64,000 bases of DNA, taken from positions 185,479 to 249,478 of the forward strand of contig NZ_VOWY01000001.1 of assembly GCF_008014645.1 (NCBI RefSeq). The letters are read 5' to 3'. Below are positions 28,357 to 35,324 of this stretch, piece after piece. How positions within the stretch are numbered: position 1 is the stretch's first letter; each line of letters opens with the position of its first letter. The DNA comes from Collinsella sp. BA40. Its GTDB lineage: Bacteria; Actinomycetota; Coriobacteriia; Coriobacteriales; Coriobacteriaceae. The translations under genes and the position numbers were made by a program. A model generated the notes under the pieces. It did not search any database, was not told where the DNA came from, and saw only the letters and a list, made by a program, of their open reading frames with translations.

Positions 28357-28803
28357 ATGGTGTACGTTTGGGAGTTTGAGTTCTACCCATCGAATGGGTG
28401 CATCGACGCCGTCCCGTGCGGCGGTTGGGGAGAAGGCACGTTCGGCGATGACCTGAACGATGCGGTCGAGAGCGCGGCTGATTGGTTGATGGAGACGGTC
28501 GACGATCATCTGATGGGGAGGTGCGAGCTGCCGGCCATGGAGTTCGGGCACGAGCCGGAGCACGGCGGGCGGATTGTGGCTATCGCCGTCTCAAGGGAGC
28601 TCGGTGACATACCGGCCATGACCGCCGCGGAGGCGGCCCGGGCGCTCGGGGTGAGCTCGGCGCGCGTTGCCCAGCTGATCAACTCCGGGCTGCTCGATTC
28701 ATGGAAGGACGGGACGAGGAGGATGGTCTCCAAGGCTTCGGTCGATGCCCGCATCGAGTACGCGCCGAGGTCGGGAAGGCCAAGGCAGGAGACTGCGGTT
28801 TAA
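28357..28803 (+). CDS. hicB: HicB-family antitoxin with DNA-binding domain
   Basis: This 148-residue protein starts with a degenerate RNase-H-like HicB fold (YVWEFEFYPSNGCIDAVP...GEGTFGDDLNDAVESAADWL, residues 3-47) and ends with an excisionase/MerR-like helix-turn-helix (MTAAEAARALGVSSARVAQLINSGLLDSWKDG, near 88-120). It should neutralise HicA and repress the operon. ATG 28357 is preferred over TTG 28351 because GAAAGGA (28343-28349) is correctly spaced only for the ATG. Confidence 0.82.
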   Translation: MVYVWEFEFYPSNGCIDAVPCGGWGEGTFGDDLNDAVESAADWLMETVDDHLMGRCELPAMEFGHEPEHGGRIVAIAVSRELGDIPAMTAAEAARALGVSSARVAQLINSGLLDSWKDGTRRMVSKASVDARIEYAPRSGRPRQETAV

Positions 28804-28866
28804 TCTGGTTGATGGTTCGATGTTGATATAATCTGGCATTAATGACCGATACCCGTCGGCATGTCT

Positions 28867-28899
28867 AGCCCCCGGGCGCGAGCTCCGCGCCCGGGGGCT
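28867..28899. terminator. Hairpin between hicB and integrase
   Basis: A 14-bp perfect stem (28867-28880 with 28886-28899, arm core CCCCCGGGCGCG) has a 5-nt loop between two convergent genes. No long T-run is present, but the stem is very stable. Confidence 0.65.
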
Positions 28900-28936
28900 T
28901 AGTCTATCTATACGACTAATTAGTCCAAAGATTGGA

Positions 28937-30082
28937 CTAAAGGTCGCCCGCCGGCATGATCTTGTGGACCTCGCGCGCCGCGCGCTCCGCGGCGGAGGCA
29001 TCGGGGCGCAGGTAGTGCTTGTAGTCCGTCTTGAGGTCGGTATGGCCATGGAGGCGGCTCACGAGCGTGTCGGGCAGGCTCGCGGCCTGCATGAGCGTCT
29101 CGGAGGTATGGCGCAGCATGTCGGGCGGGATGTAGCGCAGTCCGGCACCCTCGACCGCCGAGCGCCACAGCTTGCGCGCTTTGTCGGAGGTGTAAGGCAC
29201 GAGCCTGGTCGCTGCCCACTCCGCCACGTCGGCGGGATCGCCCGGCCTGCCCTCGGCGATAATCTGCAGCAGCCGCTCGCGGCCCTGGACGAGCACCGGC
29301 ATGGAGCGCATCGAAAAGTCGGTCTTGGCCTTGCTCTTGAGGCCGTCCTCGTCCGTGTACGTCTGCGTGATGGTGGCGGTGAGGGAGGTGAGCGTCTCGC
29401 CGGTGCCTATGTCGAACGTCTGCTGCGCCTGGATGTTGCAGGGCGCGATGCCCAGGACCTCCTCGTAACGGAAGCCCGAGAGCCCCAGGATGCAGATGAC
29501 CTCCGGTGCCCCGCTGCCCTGCAGCGCCGCGAGTGCCCTCGCCGCCTCCATGGCGTCCCACGGCCTGATCTGCTCGCGGTGCCTCTGCGGGGTCACGATG
29601 CGCCGCGTCATGGGCATCTCCGGAACGAGGTCGTCGTCGTAGGCCGCGCGCATCACTGCCCGCAAGACCGTCTTGCACTTGCTCGGGGAGGTGGACGAGA
29701 GCACCGCCTGCTTGATGTCCGAGTGCTTGATGGACGATATGGGCTTGTCCCCGATCAGCGGCAGGACGAACCGCTCCATCTGCGAGTCGTAGCCCTTGAG
29801 GGTCACGTTCGACCGCTTGGTGCCGCGGTTGGATGGTGCCAGGCGGAAGATGCCATGGTAGTACTGCGACAGGGTCAGGCTGTCCCCGTAGGAGACCGTG
29901 GCGCCCATCTCGGACGCGATGCGCGCGCATGCTATGTCGGCGTCCTCGTAGGTGCCGTACACGGTCTCGTTGACCGTGCGCCTGCTCCCGTCGCTCCTGC
30001 TGCCGCGTGAGACGCGGACGCGCCAGACGCCGGGGCCGGCGGGCTCGATGCTCCCGATCTTGCGCTTGGGCTGCTGTGCCAT
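28937..30082 (-). CDS. int: Phage integrase (tyrosine recombinase), attL-proximal
   Basis: This 381-residue recombinase lies next to the left attachment site, so it is the likely enzyme for tRNA-Leu integration. The N-terminal arm-binding and core-binding regions precede the catalytic domain, which has Arg in LSGFRYEEVL, a beta-hairpin Lys (KTDFSMRSMP), MLRHTSETL, LHGHTDLKTDYKHYL and a final Tyr. The residue three before the second catalytic Arg, normally His, appears to be Asp (PPDMLRH). Its 3' end faces hicB. A long GC-rich shadow frame overlaps it. Confidence 0.9.
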   Translation of the reverse strand: MAQQPKRKIGSIEPAGPGVWRVRVSRGSRSDGSRRTVNETVYGTYEDADIACARIASEMGATVSYGDSLTLSQYYHGIFRLAPSNRGTKRSNVTLKGYDSQMERFVLPLIGDKPISSIKHSDIKQAVLSSTSPSKCKTVLRAVMRAAYDDDLVPEMPMTRRIVTPQRHREQIRPWDAMEAARALAALQGSGAPEVICILGLSGFRYEEVLGIAPCNIQAQQTFDIGTGETLTSLTATITQTYTDEDGLKSKAKTDFSMRSMPVLVQGRERLLQIIAEGRPGDPADVAEWAATRLVPYTSDKARKLWRSAVEGAGLRYIPPDMLRHTSETLMQAASLPDTLVSRLHGHTDLKTDYKHYLRPDASAAERAAREVHKIMPAGDL

Positions 30083-30227
30083 AATCTAATGCGCCCCCTT
30101 TCGTGGGGATGTTCGCGCCCCGTTCCCCTCCGCCGCCAAGCATGTGGGGGAGCGGGGCGTCGTGTGACATGTGGCCAGAACGGTGTCCCACAAATCAATT
30201 GGTGGGACACATCTGTTGTACGATGCC

Positions 30228-31244
30228 CTAGCGTCCTGATCCAAGCTTCCCCTTCGCCATCTTCTCGAAGTCGTTCTCATAGGTGGCATCCTGGATGCGC
30301 TGGAATTCGGCGAACCGCTCCTTTGCGAGCTTGTCCGCCGTCTTCTTGTTGCGGTTCCCCAAGCCCTTGAGGACATCGCGCCCGCTGAACGTGAGGAACC
30401 CGTCCAGCAGCTCCTCGCAGTCCTCCATACTGGTGAGCAGATGGCGCTCCGCGCGATCCTCTGCCGTATCGAGGAACATGTTGACCAACCTGTTGAGCTC
30501 GCGTATCTCGTCCTCGGTCAGATAGTTCTTCGCGACGGTCACGTCGCTGGAGTGGATGCGCCCCTCCGGACCGCCCTTCCATGAGGTGAGGCCCATGTGC
30601 GGCTTGGACGGATCGGAGCGCTCTTGGACGATTTCGGCTGCCGTGTGCCCCGTCACGGCGTAATGGAGCTTGTTCTGCACCGTCGCGTAGAACCGGTGCG
30701 CGACCTCGCTGTTCCTGTCGTAATCGTAGGTGCACTCCTGGAAGATGTCCGTGATCTTCTGGTATACGCGCCGTTCGCTCGCGCGGATGTCGCGGATGCG
30801 CGCGAGCAGCTCGTCGAAATAGTCCCTACCGAACGGACGGCCGTTGGCGAGCATGTCGTCGTTGAGAACGAATCCCTTGGTGATGTACTCGCGCAGGGTG
30901 GCGGTCGCCCATTGGCGGAACCTGGTGGCCCTTAGTGAATTCACGCGGTAGCCGACCGCGATGATCGCGTCGAGGCTATAGCATCCGACCTGCCTGTTCA
31001 CCGTCCTGCTTCCCTCTTGCCGAACTAACAAGATTTTCTTGTAAGTTGCCGCCTCGTCGAGCTCGCCCGTCTCGTAGATATTCTTGAGGTGCAGGCTCAC
31101 GTTCTGCTGGCTCGTATCGAATAGCTCGGCTATCTGTGCCTGAGGCATCCACATGGTCTCGTCCTGGTACCTGACCTCGACGGGCACGTTTGACCCCTCT
31201 GACTGGTAGAGGATGATCTCTGCATCCAGCGCGTCGTCTGTCAT
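30228..31244 (-). CDS. RhuM-family protein
   Basis: This 338-residue protein matches the RhuM family first named in a Salmonella pathogenicity island: it opens VRYQDETMWMPQAQIAELFDTSQQNVSLHLKNIYETGEL, a winged-helix-like segment, then YSLDAIIAVGYRVNSLRATRFRQWATATLREYI and a C-terminal HFYATVQNKLHYAVTGHTAAEI block related to Fic/Doc-associated N-termini. Biochemical function is unknown; related N-terminal domains bind DNA. AAGGAG lies 7 nt before ATG. It is transcribed with the integrase, 145 nt ahead of it. In phages such genes are usually accessory cargo. Confidence 0.85.
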   Translation of the reverse strand: MTDDALDAEIILYQSEGSNVPVEVRYQDETMWMPQAQIAELFDTSQQNVSLHLKNIYETGELDEAATYKKILLVRQEGSRTVNRQVGCYSLDAIIAVGYRVNSLRATRFRQWATATLREYITKGFVLNDDMLANGRPFGRDYFDELLARIRDIRASERRVYQKITDIFQECTYDYDRNSEVAHRFYATVQNKLHYAVTGHTAAEIVQERSDPSKPHMGLTSWKGGPEGRIHSSDVTVAKNYLTEDEIRELNRLVNMFLDTAEDRAERHLLTSMEDCEELLDGFLTFSGRDVLKGLGNRNKKTADKLAKERFAEFQRIQDATYENDFEKMAKGKLGSGR

Positions 31245-31519
31245 GATGTCGCTCCTTCGCTGTGTGCAAATCTATTGCCTTGCTTCGTCTCAACCAATGA
31301 AGGAGACGCCCCGATTCTCGAGTAGGGTTGTCTGCTGGTCAATGGTTCGGAAGGGCTTGTCCACTAATCCCCCTTAAACGAGAAAAGCCGCCCTGGAAGG
31401 CGGCTTTTCTCGAGTGCGGACGGACTTACCGGCTCCGCACCTCTTCACGCCGCCAACTATAGCGCAACAGCGCTGCGCGTCAAGAAATCATTACAATCTG
31501 CCCGATTGGGGGGCCACGG
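31245..31519. other. Intergenic region with terminator hairpins
   Basis: This 275-bp gap lies between the SecB-like gene and RhuM. It holds the strong hairpin at 31379-31412 and a second inverted repeat, GTGCGGA (31414-31420) with TCCGCAC (31434-31440). I see no coding potential. The RhuM ribosome-binding site is at its left edge. Confidence 0.6.
31379..31412. terminator. Bidirectional terminator downstream of the TAC operon
   Basis: CGAGAAAAGCCGCC (31379-31392) pairs perfectly with GGCGGCTTTTCTCG (31399-31412). The T and A runs lie inside the stem ends, as in symmetric terminators. Confidence 0.8.
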
Positions 31520-31984
31520 CTACGCCTCCGCGTCGCCGCCCCTCGCCATATCGAGGTATTTCTTGGGATCGATCGGCGGGATGGTGAACCTACCCATCGG
31601 CGATTGCGCAGTCAGCATTTCGATATACGACCTAGCGGACGAATAGAAGAGCGAGATGCCGTTGAAGAGCAGGTAGGTCTCGAGCCCGTCGCGGCTCACA
31701 TTCGCGTCCACCGGCGTCGAGACGGTTCCGCCCATAGAGAGGTTGGCGTGCATCGCCTCCCGGGGTTCACCGTCGTCGGGGTGCTCGGCCAGGGATACTC
31801 GGACCTTCAACTCATGCGGCAGGACGAGAAGCCCGTCCTCCTCGAGATATTCGCGTTCGGTCGGTATCTCGAGATCGAGATCGAGCGACAGCTCGCCCTC
31901 GGGCGTCCCCCGCCTCACGAACAAATCGCATTCGTTGAAATAGGGGCCGGACATGTTGATGGGTGCGAAGAAGTCGCTGGTCAT
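31520..31984 (-). CDS. SecB-like chaperone of a toxin-antitoxin-chaperone operon
   Basis: This 154-residue acidic protein resembles SecB-like chaperones: a beta-sheet-rich first half, then YLLFNGISLFYSSARSYIEMLTAQSPMGRFTIPPIDP, the region where SecB has its dimer helix and the PLMLPPI-type loop. In tripartite TA systems such chaperones protect an unstable antitoxin and help it fold. It is last of three minus-strand genes; ATG 31984 overlaps the antitoxin stop (ATGA) with GGAGG upstream. Similarity is by pattern only, but the genetic context (MqsR, MqsA, SecB) supports the call strongly. Confidence 0.75.
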   Translation of the reverse strand: MTSDFFAPINMSGPYFNECDLFVRRGTPEGELSLDLDLEIPTEREYLEEDGLLVLPHELKVRVSLAEHPDDGEPREAMHANLSMGGTVSTPVDANVSRDGLETYLLFNGISLFYSSARSYIEMLTAQSPMGRFTIPPIDPKKYLDMARGGDAEA

Positions 31985-32496
31985 GCTGCCTTACCTCCAG
32001 GAACGACGTTGAACTTTCCGCGTATCGGCGCATTGCCGCTGCCCCATTGCTCTTGGCGCTTCGGTAGGGTGATCGGCTTGGAGGAAGTCGCAACCATGCG
32101 GCTCGGCTCGAGGACCTCGACCGCGTACTCAGGGTGATCGAGGAATACCCTCATAAGCTTATCCGCGGTATGGGATTGCACCATCGACCCGGTTTCCCAC
32201 CTGCTGCAGGTCGGAGACGAAACGCCGAGGAGCGACTCGAATTCCTTCTGGTTCAGGTTAAGGGATTTTCGCAGAGCCTTGATCTCGCTCGGTGCCAGCA
32301 GGCCCTCGTCCCGCCTGTACGCCTCATCGATCGCCCGGTCGAGCTTATCTGATTCCTCCGCGCTTATCTCGTACTCCCCGCAGGCCGGGCAGACGTCCCT
32401 CACGATGCCGTCGACCGTGTACTCGCGACCCCTATAGGTCTCGGTCATGGGCCCGCAGACTCTTTCGAGCTCGTGCCCGCATTCCATGCAGAGCAT
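31981..32496 (-). CDS. mqsA: MqsA-family antitoxin with C-terminal extension
   Basis: This 171-residue antitoxin has an N-terminal zinc site (CMECGHEL ... CPACGEYE), a linker and an XRE helix-turn-helix (LAPSEIKALRKSLNLNQKEFESLLGVSSPTCSRWETGSMVQS), the MqsA layout. About 45 residues follow the DNA-binding domain (PSRMVATSSKP...GGKAA); E. coli MqsA lacks them. In chaperone-controlled TA systems this is where the chaperone-addiction sequence lies. ATG 32496 is preferred because AGGAGG is 4 nt upstream; a longer frame would add 10 unsupported residues. Confidence 0.85.
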   Translation of the reverse strand: MLCMECGHELERVCGPMTETYRGREYTVDGIVRDVCPACGEYEISAEESDKLDRAIDEAYRRDEGLLAPSEIKALRKSLNLNQKEFESLLGVSSPTCSRWETGSMVQSHTADKLMRVFLDHPEYAVEVLEPSRMVATSSKPITLPKRQEQWGSGNAPIRGKFNVVPGGKAA

Positions 32497-32504
32497 GTCT
32501 CCTC

Positions 32505-32837
32505 CTAATGAATGTAGCCGTCCCAATTAGCCGAAAGGACGTTTAGCCTCACGGCATCTCCCTCTATGAAAAACTTCACATACCAGGTCTCGCCGTCGAA
32601 CGGGATCTTGTAGACGTCCGCCCAGGTCCCCGGAATGATGTCGAGGTCCATCGATTTCGAGAAGTGGGCTTCATCCGCAGCTTCAAAGAGTTTTCGGATG
32701 AAATCGCTTGCGTTGACCCAATCGGTCCTGTTCTTAACGAAGGTTCTGATCCGGCGGTTCATGCTGATTTCCCCGCTGGCGGCAAGCGCCTTCGCTGTCG
32801 CGAGGGAGTAGGTCGGCCTTCTCCTTTCTCTTCCCAT
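32505..32837 (-). CDS. mqsR: MqsR-family mRNA interferase toxin
   Basis: This 110-residue protein fits MqsR, a RelE-fold toxin that cleaves mRNA (at GCU in E. coli): TYSLATAKALAASGEI, then FIRKLFEAADEAHFSKSMDLDIIPGTWADVYKIPFDGETWYVKFFI. The HFSKSM and WADVYK blocks are the most telling. It is first in the minus-strand operon, so toxin precedes antitoxin, as in mqsRA. ATG 32837 has AGGAGGT 4 nt upstream. The antitoxin start lies 8 nt beyond its stop. Confidence 0.85.
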   Translation of the reverse strand: MGRERRRPTYSLATAKALAASGEISMNRRIRTFVKNRTDWVNASDFIRKLFEAADEAHFSKSMDLDIIPGTWADVYKIPFDGETWYVKFFIEGDAVRLNVLSANWDGYIH

Positions 32838-32851
32838 GTCACCTCCTAGAG

Positions 32852-32868
32852 TTTAGCGTTACGCTAAA
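32852..32868. promoter_or_regulatory. Palindromic operator upstream of mqsRA-secB
   Basis: TTTAGCG and CGCTAAA flank a TTA centre 14 nt upstream of the mqsR start, overlapping the ribosome-binding region. MqsA binds palindromes in its own promoter, so autoregulation is the likely use. The flanking sequence is AT-rich. Confidence 0.6.
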
Positions 32869-32976
32869 TAATGACAACATCATTGTTCGCAGAGCGTCGA
32901 TAAGTGGTCATACCGAGGAGGATGGCGCAGTCGTCGCCCGCGCGGAATCTCCGGCATGGGGGGGGATGGCACCGCT

Positions 32977-33378
32977 CTATACCGCCTCGCTCACGACGCC
33001 CTCGGCTTGAGGCTCACCACGTTCGGATGCCTTTAAAGAGAGCTCGCGCTGGCCGCGAGCCGTTCCGAGGATGACCGACCTGCCCTCGGGAGTGCTCGCC
33101 TCGTAGCACTCGTGGAGCTCGGCCTGGTATGGGTCGGCGAAGGGCGCGGCGTCTCCCGGGGGCGCGGGGCGGTCCTCGGGATGGTCGATGTACCACCCGC
33201 ACAGATCGTTCGGCGTGCACCCGAGCGCGTCGCAGACACGGCAGGCGTCATCGAGGCCCAGCATGGTCTTTCCGCTTTCCCAGTTGCCAATAGTTTTGAT
33301 ATGCAGGCCTAGCGCGTCAGCTAGGCCTTGTTGGGTTATCTTTCGCGCTCTCCTGATCTTCCTTAGCTGCAATTCCAT
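32977..33378 (-). CDS. Phage repressor (XRE family)
   Basis: This 133-residue protein has an N-terminal Cro/C1 helix-turn-helix (LRKIRRARKITQQGLADALGLHIKTIGNWESGKTMLGLDDACRVCDALGCTPNDL) and an acidic, proline-rich C-terminus without a visible LexA-type Ser-Lys peptidase site. It is divergent from the Cro-like gene at 33616 across an operator-rich AT tract, the normal lysogeny-switch arrangement. AAGGAGG lies 7 nt before ATG 33378. Lack of a peptidase domain suggests induction is not by RecA-driven self-cleavage. Confidence 0.82.
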   Translation of the reverse strand: MELQLRKIRRARKITQQGLADALGLHIKTIGNWESGKTMLGLDDACRVCDALGCTPNDLCGWYIDHPEDRPAPPGDAAPFADPYQAELHECYEASTPEGRSVILGTARGQRELSLKASERGEPQAEGVVSEAV

Positions 33379-33407
33379 CGTTCGCCTCCTTCTGTAAGCA
33401 AGATGAT

Positions 33408-33512
33408 TCTATATCCAACTAGAAGAATACGCAAAGTATTATCTATTATCTATTGACATGGATAAGATATTATCTATTATGGAAATCGGAACACGCAATA
33501 TGTTATCCATTA
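33408..33512. promoter_or_regulatory. Lysogeny-switch promoters and repeated operators
   Basis: Rightward promoter: TTGACA (33453-33458), 16 nt, TATTAT (33475-33480). Leftward promoter for the repressor: TTGCGT (complement of 33429-33434), 15 nt, TATAGA (complement of 33408-33413). The sequence TTATC(T/C)ATTA occurs at 33439-33448, 33470-33479 and 33503-33512, and an inverted ATGGATAA at 33458-33465, so repressor or Cro would bind on and between both promoters. Confidence 0.78.
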
Positions 33513-33528
33513 TTGAGGCAGCGGCTTC

Positions 33529-33584
33529 AATCCTTGGGGAACCCCAAGGATTCTAGGAAAGCCATTGACTAAAGCCAATGGCTT
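33529..33584 (+). other. Two perfect hairpins in the Cro leader
   Basis: AATCCTTGGGG (33529-33539) pairs with CCCCAAGGATT (33542-33552), and AAGCCATTG (33559-33567) with CAATGGCTT (33576-33584). Both lie between the rightward promoter and the Cro-like gene. Neither has a T-run, so they may regulate translation or antitermination. Confidence 0.6.
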
Positions 33585-33615
33585 ATTGGTCGCTCAAAGA
33601 CGAAGAGGAGGAGAT

Positions 33616-33852
33616 ATGGACTACAAGAAGCGCATCGCGTCCGGCATCCGCGCCGAGCGGGGCCGGGCGCACATGTCCCAGGCGGACCTTGCGGACCGCT
33701 GCGGGCTGAATGTCGTGAGCATCGCCAACTACGAGCGCGAGGCGAGCTGTCCGAGCCTGGAGAACGCCATCCGCATCGCCGAGGCGCTGGGCTGCACGGT
33801 CAACGACCTCGTGAGCCCGCAAGCGCCTGCCGAGCGCGGGACGGTGGCCTAG
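33616..33852 (+). CDS. Cro-like regulator (XRE family)
   Basis: This 78-residue protein consists of a helix-turn-helix domain (KRIASGIRAERGRAHMSQADLADRCGLNVVSIANYEREASCPSLENAIRIAEALGCTVNDLV). It is the first rightward gene from the lysogeny-switch promoter and probably antagonises the repressor. GAGGAGGAG precedes ATG 33616; an upstream in-frame start (33565) lies inside the leader hairpins and is rejected. The next small gene begins immediately after its stop. Confidence 0.82.
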   Translation: MDYKKRIASGIRAERGRAHMSQADLADRCGLNVVSIANYEREASCPSLENAIRIAEALGCTVNDLVSPQAPAERGTVA

Positions 33853-34017
33853 ATGGCGCGCATCGCGACGGCGCTCCTCATCGGATGCGTCGTCCTGTAC
33901 GCGGCGGCATTCATGCCGGGAGTGTCCGAGCCGGCGAGGGGCGCGCTGCTCCTCGGGGCGCTGTTCTGCTCCGGTGGGAACCTCGGCGCGCTCTGGGCCG
34001 AGGATCGCTCGCGGTGA
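33853..34017 (+). CDS. Small membrane protein
   Basis: This 54-residue protein starts directly after the Cro-like stop (TAGATG). It has two hydrophobic segments (about residues 4-20 and 30-44) with a short Glu/Pro/Arg turn between them. It is too short for most ORF calls, but position, coupling and codon use support it. I do not recognise a family. A structured RNA element begins 4 nt after its stop. Confidence 0.6.
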   Translation: MARIATALLIGCVVLYAAAFMPGVSEPARGALLLGALFCSGGNLGALWAEDRSR

Positions 34018-34020
34018 GCG

Positions 34021-34150
34021 CCCGTCCCGCCCCGCGGGGCGCCCGCTTCCGCCGAGGCGTCACATCGCGCCGGCGGCGGTCGCAACGTGCGCACGATGGC
34101 GCGTCCTCCTATGCGCGCCGCGCATGTGGTCGGGCGCCCGGCGGGACGGG
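34021..34150 (+). ncRNA. Structured RNA element, copy A
   Basis: A 130-nt intergenic element folds into: P1 34021-34031/34140-34150 (11 bp perfect); P2 34038-34045/34131-34138; P3 34049-34054/34074-34079; P5 34086-34092/34120-34126; P4 34098-34103/34114-34119 with loop TCCTCCTATG. Copy B (35153-35289) keeps every helix while changing paired bases, and shares the 16-nt block GTCGCAACGTGCGCAC and a 20-nt block around GCATGTGGTCGG. It ends 28 nt before a 33-codon gene. It may be a cis-regulator or a small RNA. Rfam Collinsella-1 should be compared; I cannot tell whether it is the same. Confidence 0.75.
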
Positions 34151-34178
34151 ACGGGATTCGATTCGATTGGAGGTCGCC

Positions 34179-34280
34179 ATGAGCGATCGGTTCTATTTCG
34201 GCGTCGTGAAGGCGTTCGCCATCGGCATCGTCGCCGGTTTCGCCGCGATCAGGTTCCTCACATGGCTGCAAGGCACGTGA
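34179..34280 (+). CDS. Tiny single-pass membrane protein
   Basis: This 33-residue protein, MSDRFYFGVV followed by a hydrophobic helix (about residues 8-28) and a short polar end, is preceded by GGAGGT 4 nt before ATG 34179. It follows RNA element A directly and overlaps the 3' end of the opposite-strand gene at 34258. The family is unknown; the size and form suit a phage membrane-associated accessory protein. Confidence 0.6.
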   Translation: MSDRFYFGVVKAFAIGIVAGFAAIRFLTWLQGT

Positions 34281-34605
34281 TGAGCGCGGCGAGCATGCCG
34301 CCGAACGCGCCGATGAAGAGCTGGCCCAGGCCGCGGCCCATGGCGCAAGCGAGCTCGTAGGCGCGGTTCCAGTAGTAGTCCCTGCCGTCCGAGGTGATGG
34401 TGAACCACTGGATGCGGCCGTCGTGGCGGAAGACCCGGATCATGCCCAGCCTCTCGAGGTCCGCCATGTCGTTGAGCAGACGCTTGCAGGCCAACCCCTC
34501 AACGGGGGACTCCTGCGCGTAGACCCGCGGCATGAAGTCCTCGGTCCCGTCGAACGGGTGGAGCTTCCTGAGGGTCTTGACGAGCGATCGGTTGACGTGC
34601 GGCAT
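34258..34605 (-). CDS. Unknown protein with winged-helix-like N-terminus and membrane tail
   Basis: This 115-residue protein lies against the direction of its neighbours. Residues 30-80 (QESPVEGLACKRLLNDMADLERLGMIRVFRHDGRIQWFTITSDG) look like a winged helix with a beta-hairpin wing; the C-terminus (LGQLFIGAFGGMLAALITCLA) is a hydrophobic helix. A membrane-attached DNA-binding or sensing role is possible but unproven. AAAGGGGA precedes the ATG. Its end overlaps the small gene at 34179 by 23 nt. Confidence 0.65.
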   Translation of the reverse strand: MPHVNRSLVKTLRKLHPFDGTEDFMPRVYAQESPVEGLACKRLLNDMADLERLGMIRVFRHDGRIQWFTITSDGRDYYWNRAYELACAMGRGLGQLFIGAFGGMLAALITCLAAM

Positions 34606-34691
34606 GGTTCCCCTTTCTCAGGCGGTTGTCGGATTCGATTCTAGCGGCCCGCAAGGTGCCGCGCCCATTGGCAGATGGAAGGAGGGCCGCG

Positions 34692-34970
34692 ATGGCCGTC
34701 AAGGATAGGAGCAACACCCCGTGGCTCACGCGGGAGGAGGCGGCGGCGTACGCGCGCTGCAGCGTGAAGGTGATCACGTCGCTGGTGAAGACCGGCGCCC
34801 TGCCCGCGTGCAGGCCGCTCGGCGCAGCCGAGGGGTCGAACCACGTGGTCATAAACAAGGAGGACATCGACCGCGTCATCCGCGGCCGCATCGTCAAGGC
34901 GCCGCTGGCGGCGGTCATATGCGGCGGGCTCGTCTCGCCGGACGTGGTCGTAGAGCTGCCGGCGAACTAG
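34692..34970 (+). CDS. Excisionase/MerR-like DNA-binding protein
   Basis: This 92-residue protein has PWLTREEAAAYARCSVKVITSLVKTGALPACRPLGAAEGSNHVVINKEDIDRVIRG, the helix-turn-helix type 17 arrangement of Xis-like proteins. It may be the excisionase or an early regulator. GGAAGGAGGG precedes ATG 34692; a longer frame from 34626 is less likely. It is followed after 13 nt by a small membrane-protein gene. Confidence 0.75.
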   Translation: MAVKDRSNTPWLTREEAAAYARCSVKVITSLVKTGALPACRPLGAAEGSNHVVINKEDIDRVIRGRIVKAPLAAVICGGLVSPDVVVELPAN

Positions 34971-34983
34971 GAAGGGGTCTCGG

Positions 34984-35145
34984 ATGGTCAAGATGATCGA
35001 CATGCTGGCGGCGCCGGTGTTCCTCGCCTGCGAGGCGCTGGACGCCCTCTGGCGCGAGCGCCCCCGCGCTGCGGCCGCCCTGAGCGCGGCGCTTGTTGTC
35101 GCCGCGCTCCTGCTTACGGGATGTGTCGAGGGCGCGTCGCTGTGA
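34984..35145 (+). CDS. Small membrane protein
   Basis: This 53-residue protein has an amphipathic start (MVKMIDMLAAPVFLACEALDALW), a basic stretch (RERPR) and a C-terminal hydrophobic helix ending LLLTGCVEGASL. The LTGC could be mistaken for a lipobox, but it lies at the end, so lipidation would leave only a short peptide. GGAAGGGG precedes ATG 34984. It ends 8 nt before RNA element B. Confidence 0.55.
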   Translation: MVKMIDMLAAPVFLACEALDALWRERPRAAAALSAALVVAALLLTGCVEGASL

Positions 35146-35152
35146 CGGCTTG

Positions 35153-35289
35153 GTCCCGTCCCGCGGGTCGCCCGCTTCGCCCGCGCCGCCTTGGAAACCG
35201 CGGTGCGGGCGTCGCAACGTGCGCACCGAAGGCGGGTGCACTCCTTTCGGCCCGCCGCGCATGTGGTCGGGCGATCGGCGGGACGGGAC
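35153..35289 (+). ncRNA. Structured RNA element, copy B
   Basis: Helices matching copy A: P1 35153-35164/35278-35289 (12 bp perfect); P2 35167-35174/35268-35275; P3 35178-35184/35205-35211; P5 35218-35224/35257-35263; P4 35231-35236/35251-35256 with loop TGCACTCCTTTCGG. Compared with A, P2 changes two pairs (G-C to T-A and G-T), P3 goes from CCGCCG/CGGCGG to CGCCCGC/GCGGGCG, and P4 from GGCGCG/CGCGCC to GGCGGG/CCCGCC, all still paired. The P4 loop is CUCC-rich in both. It ends 36 nt before a 30-codon gene. Confidence 0.75.
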
Positions 35290-35324
35290 GGCCGGACGGA
35301 AGGTTCGAGATGGGAGGTATCGGC

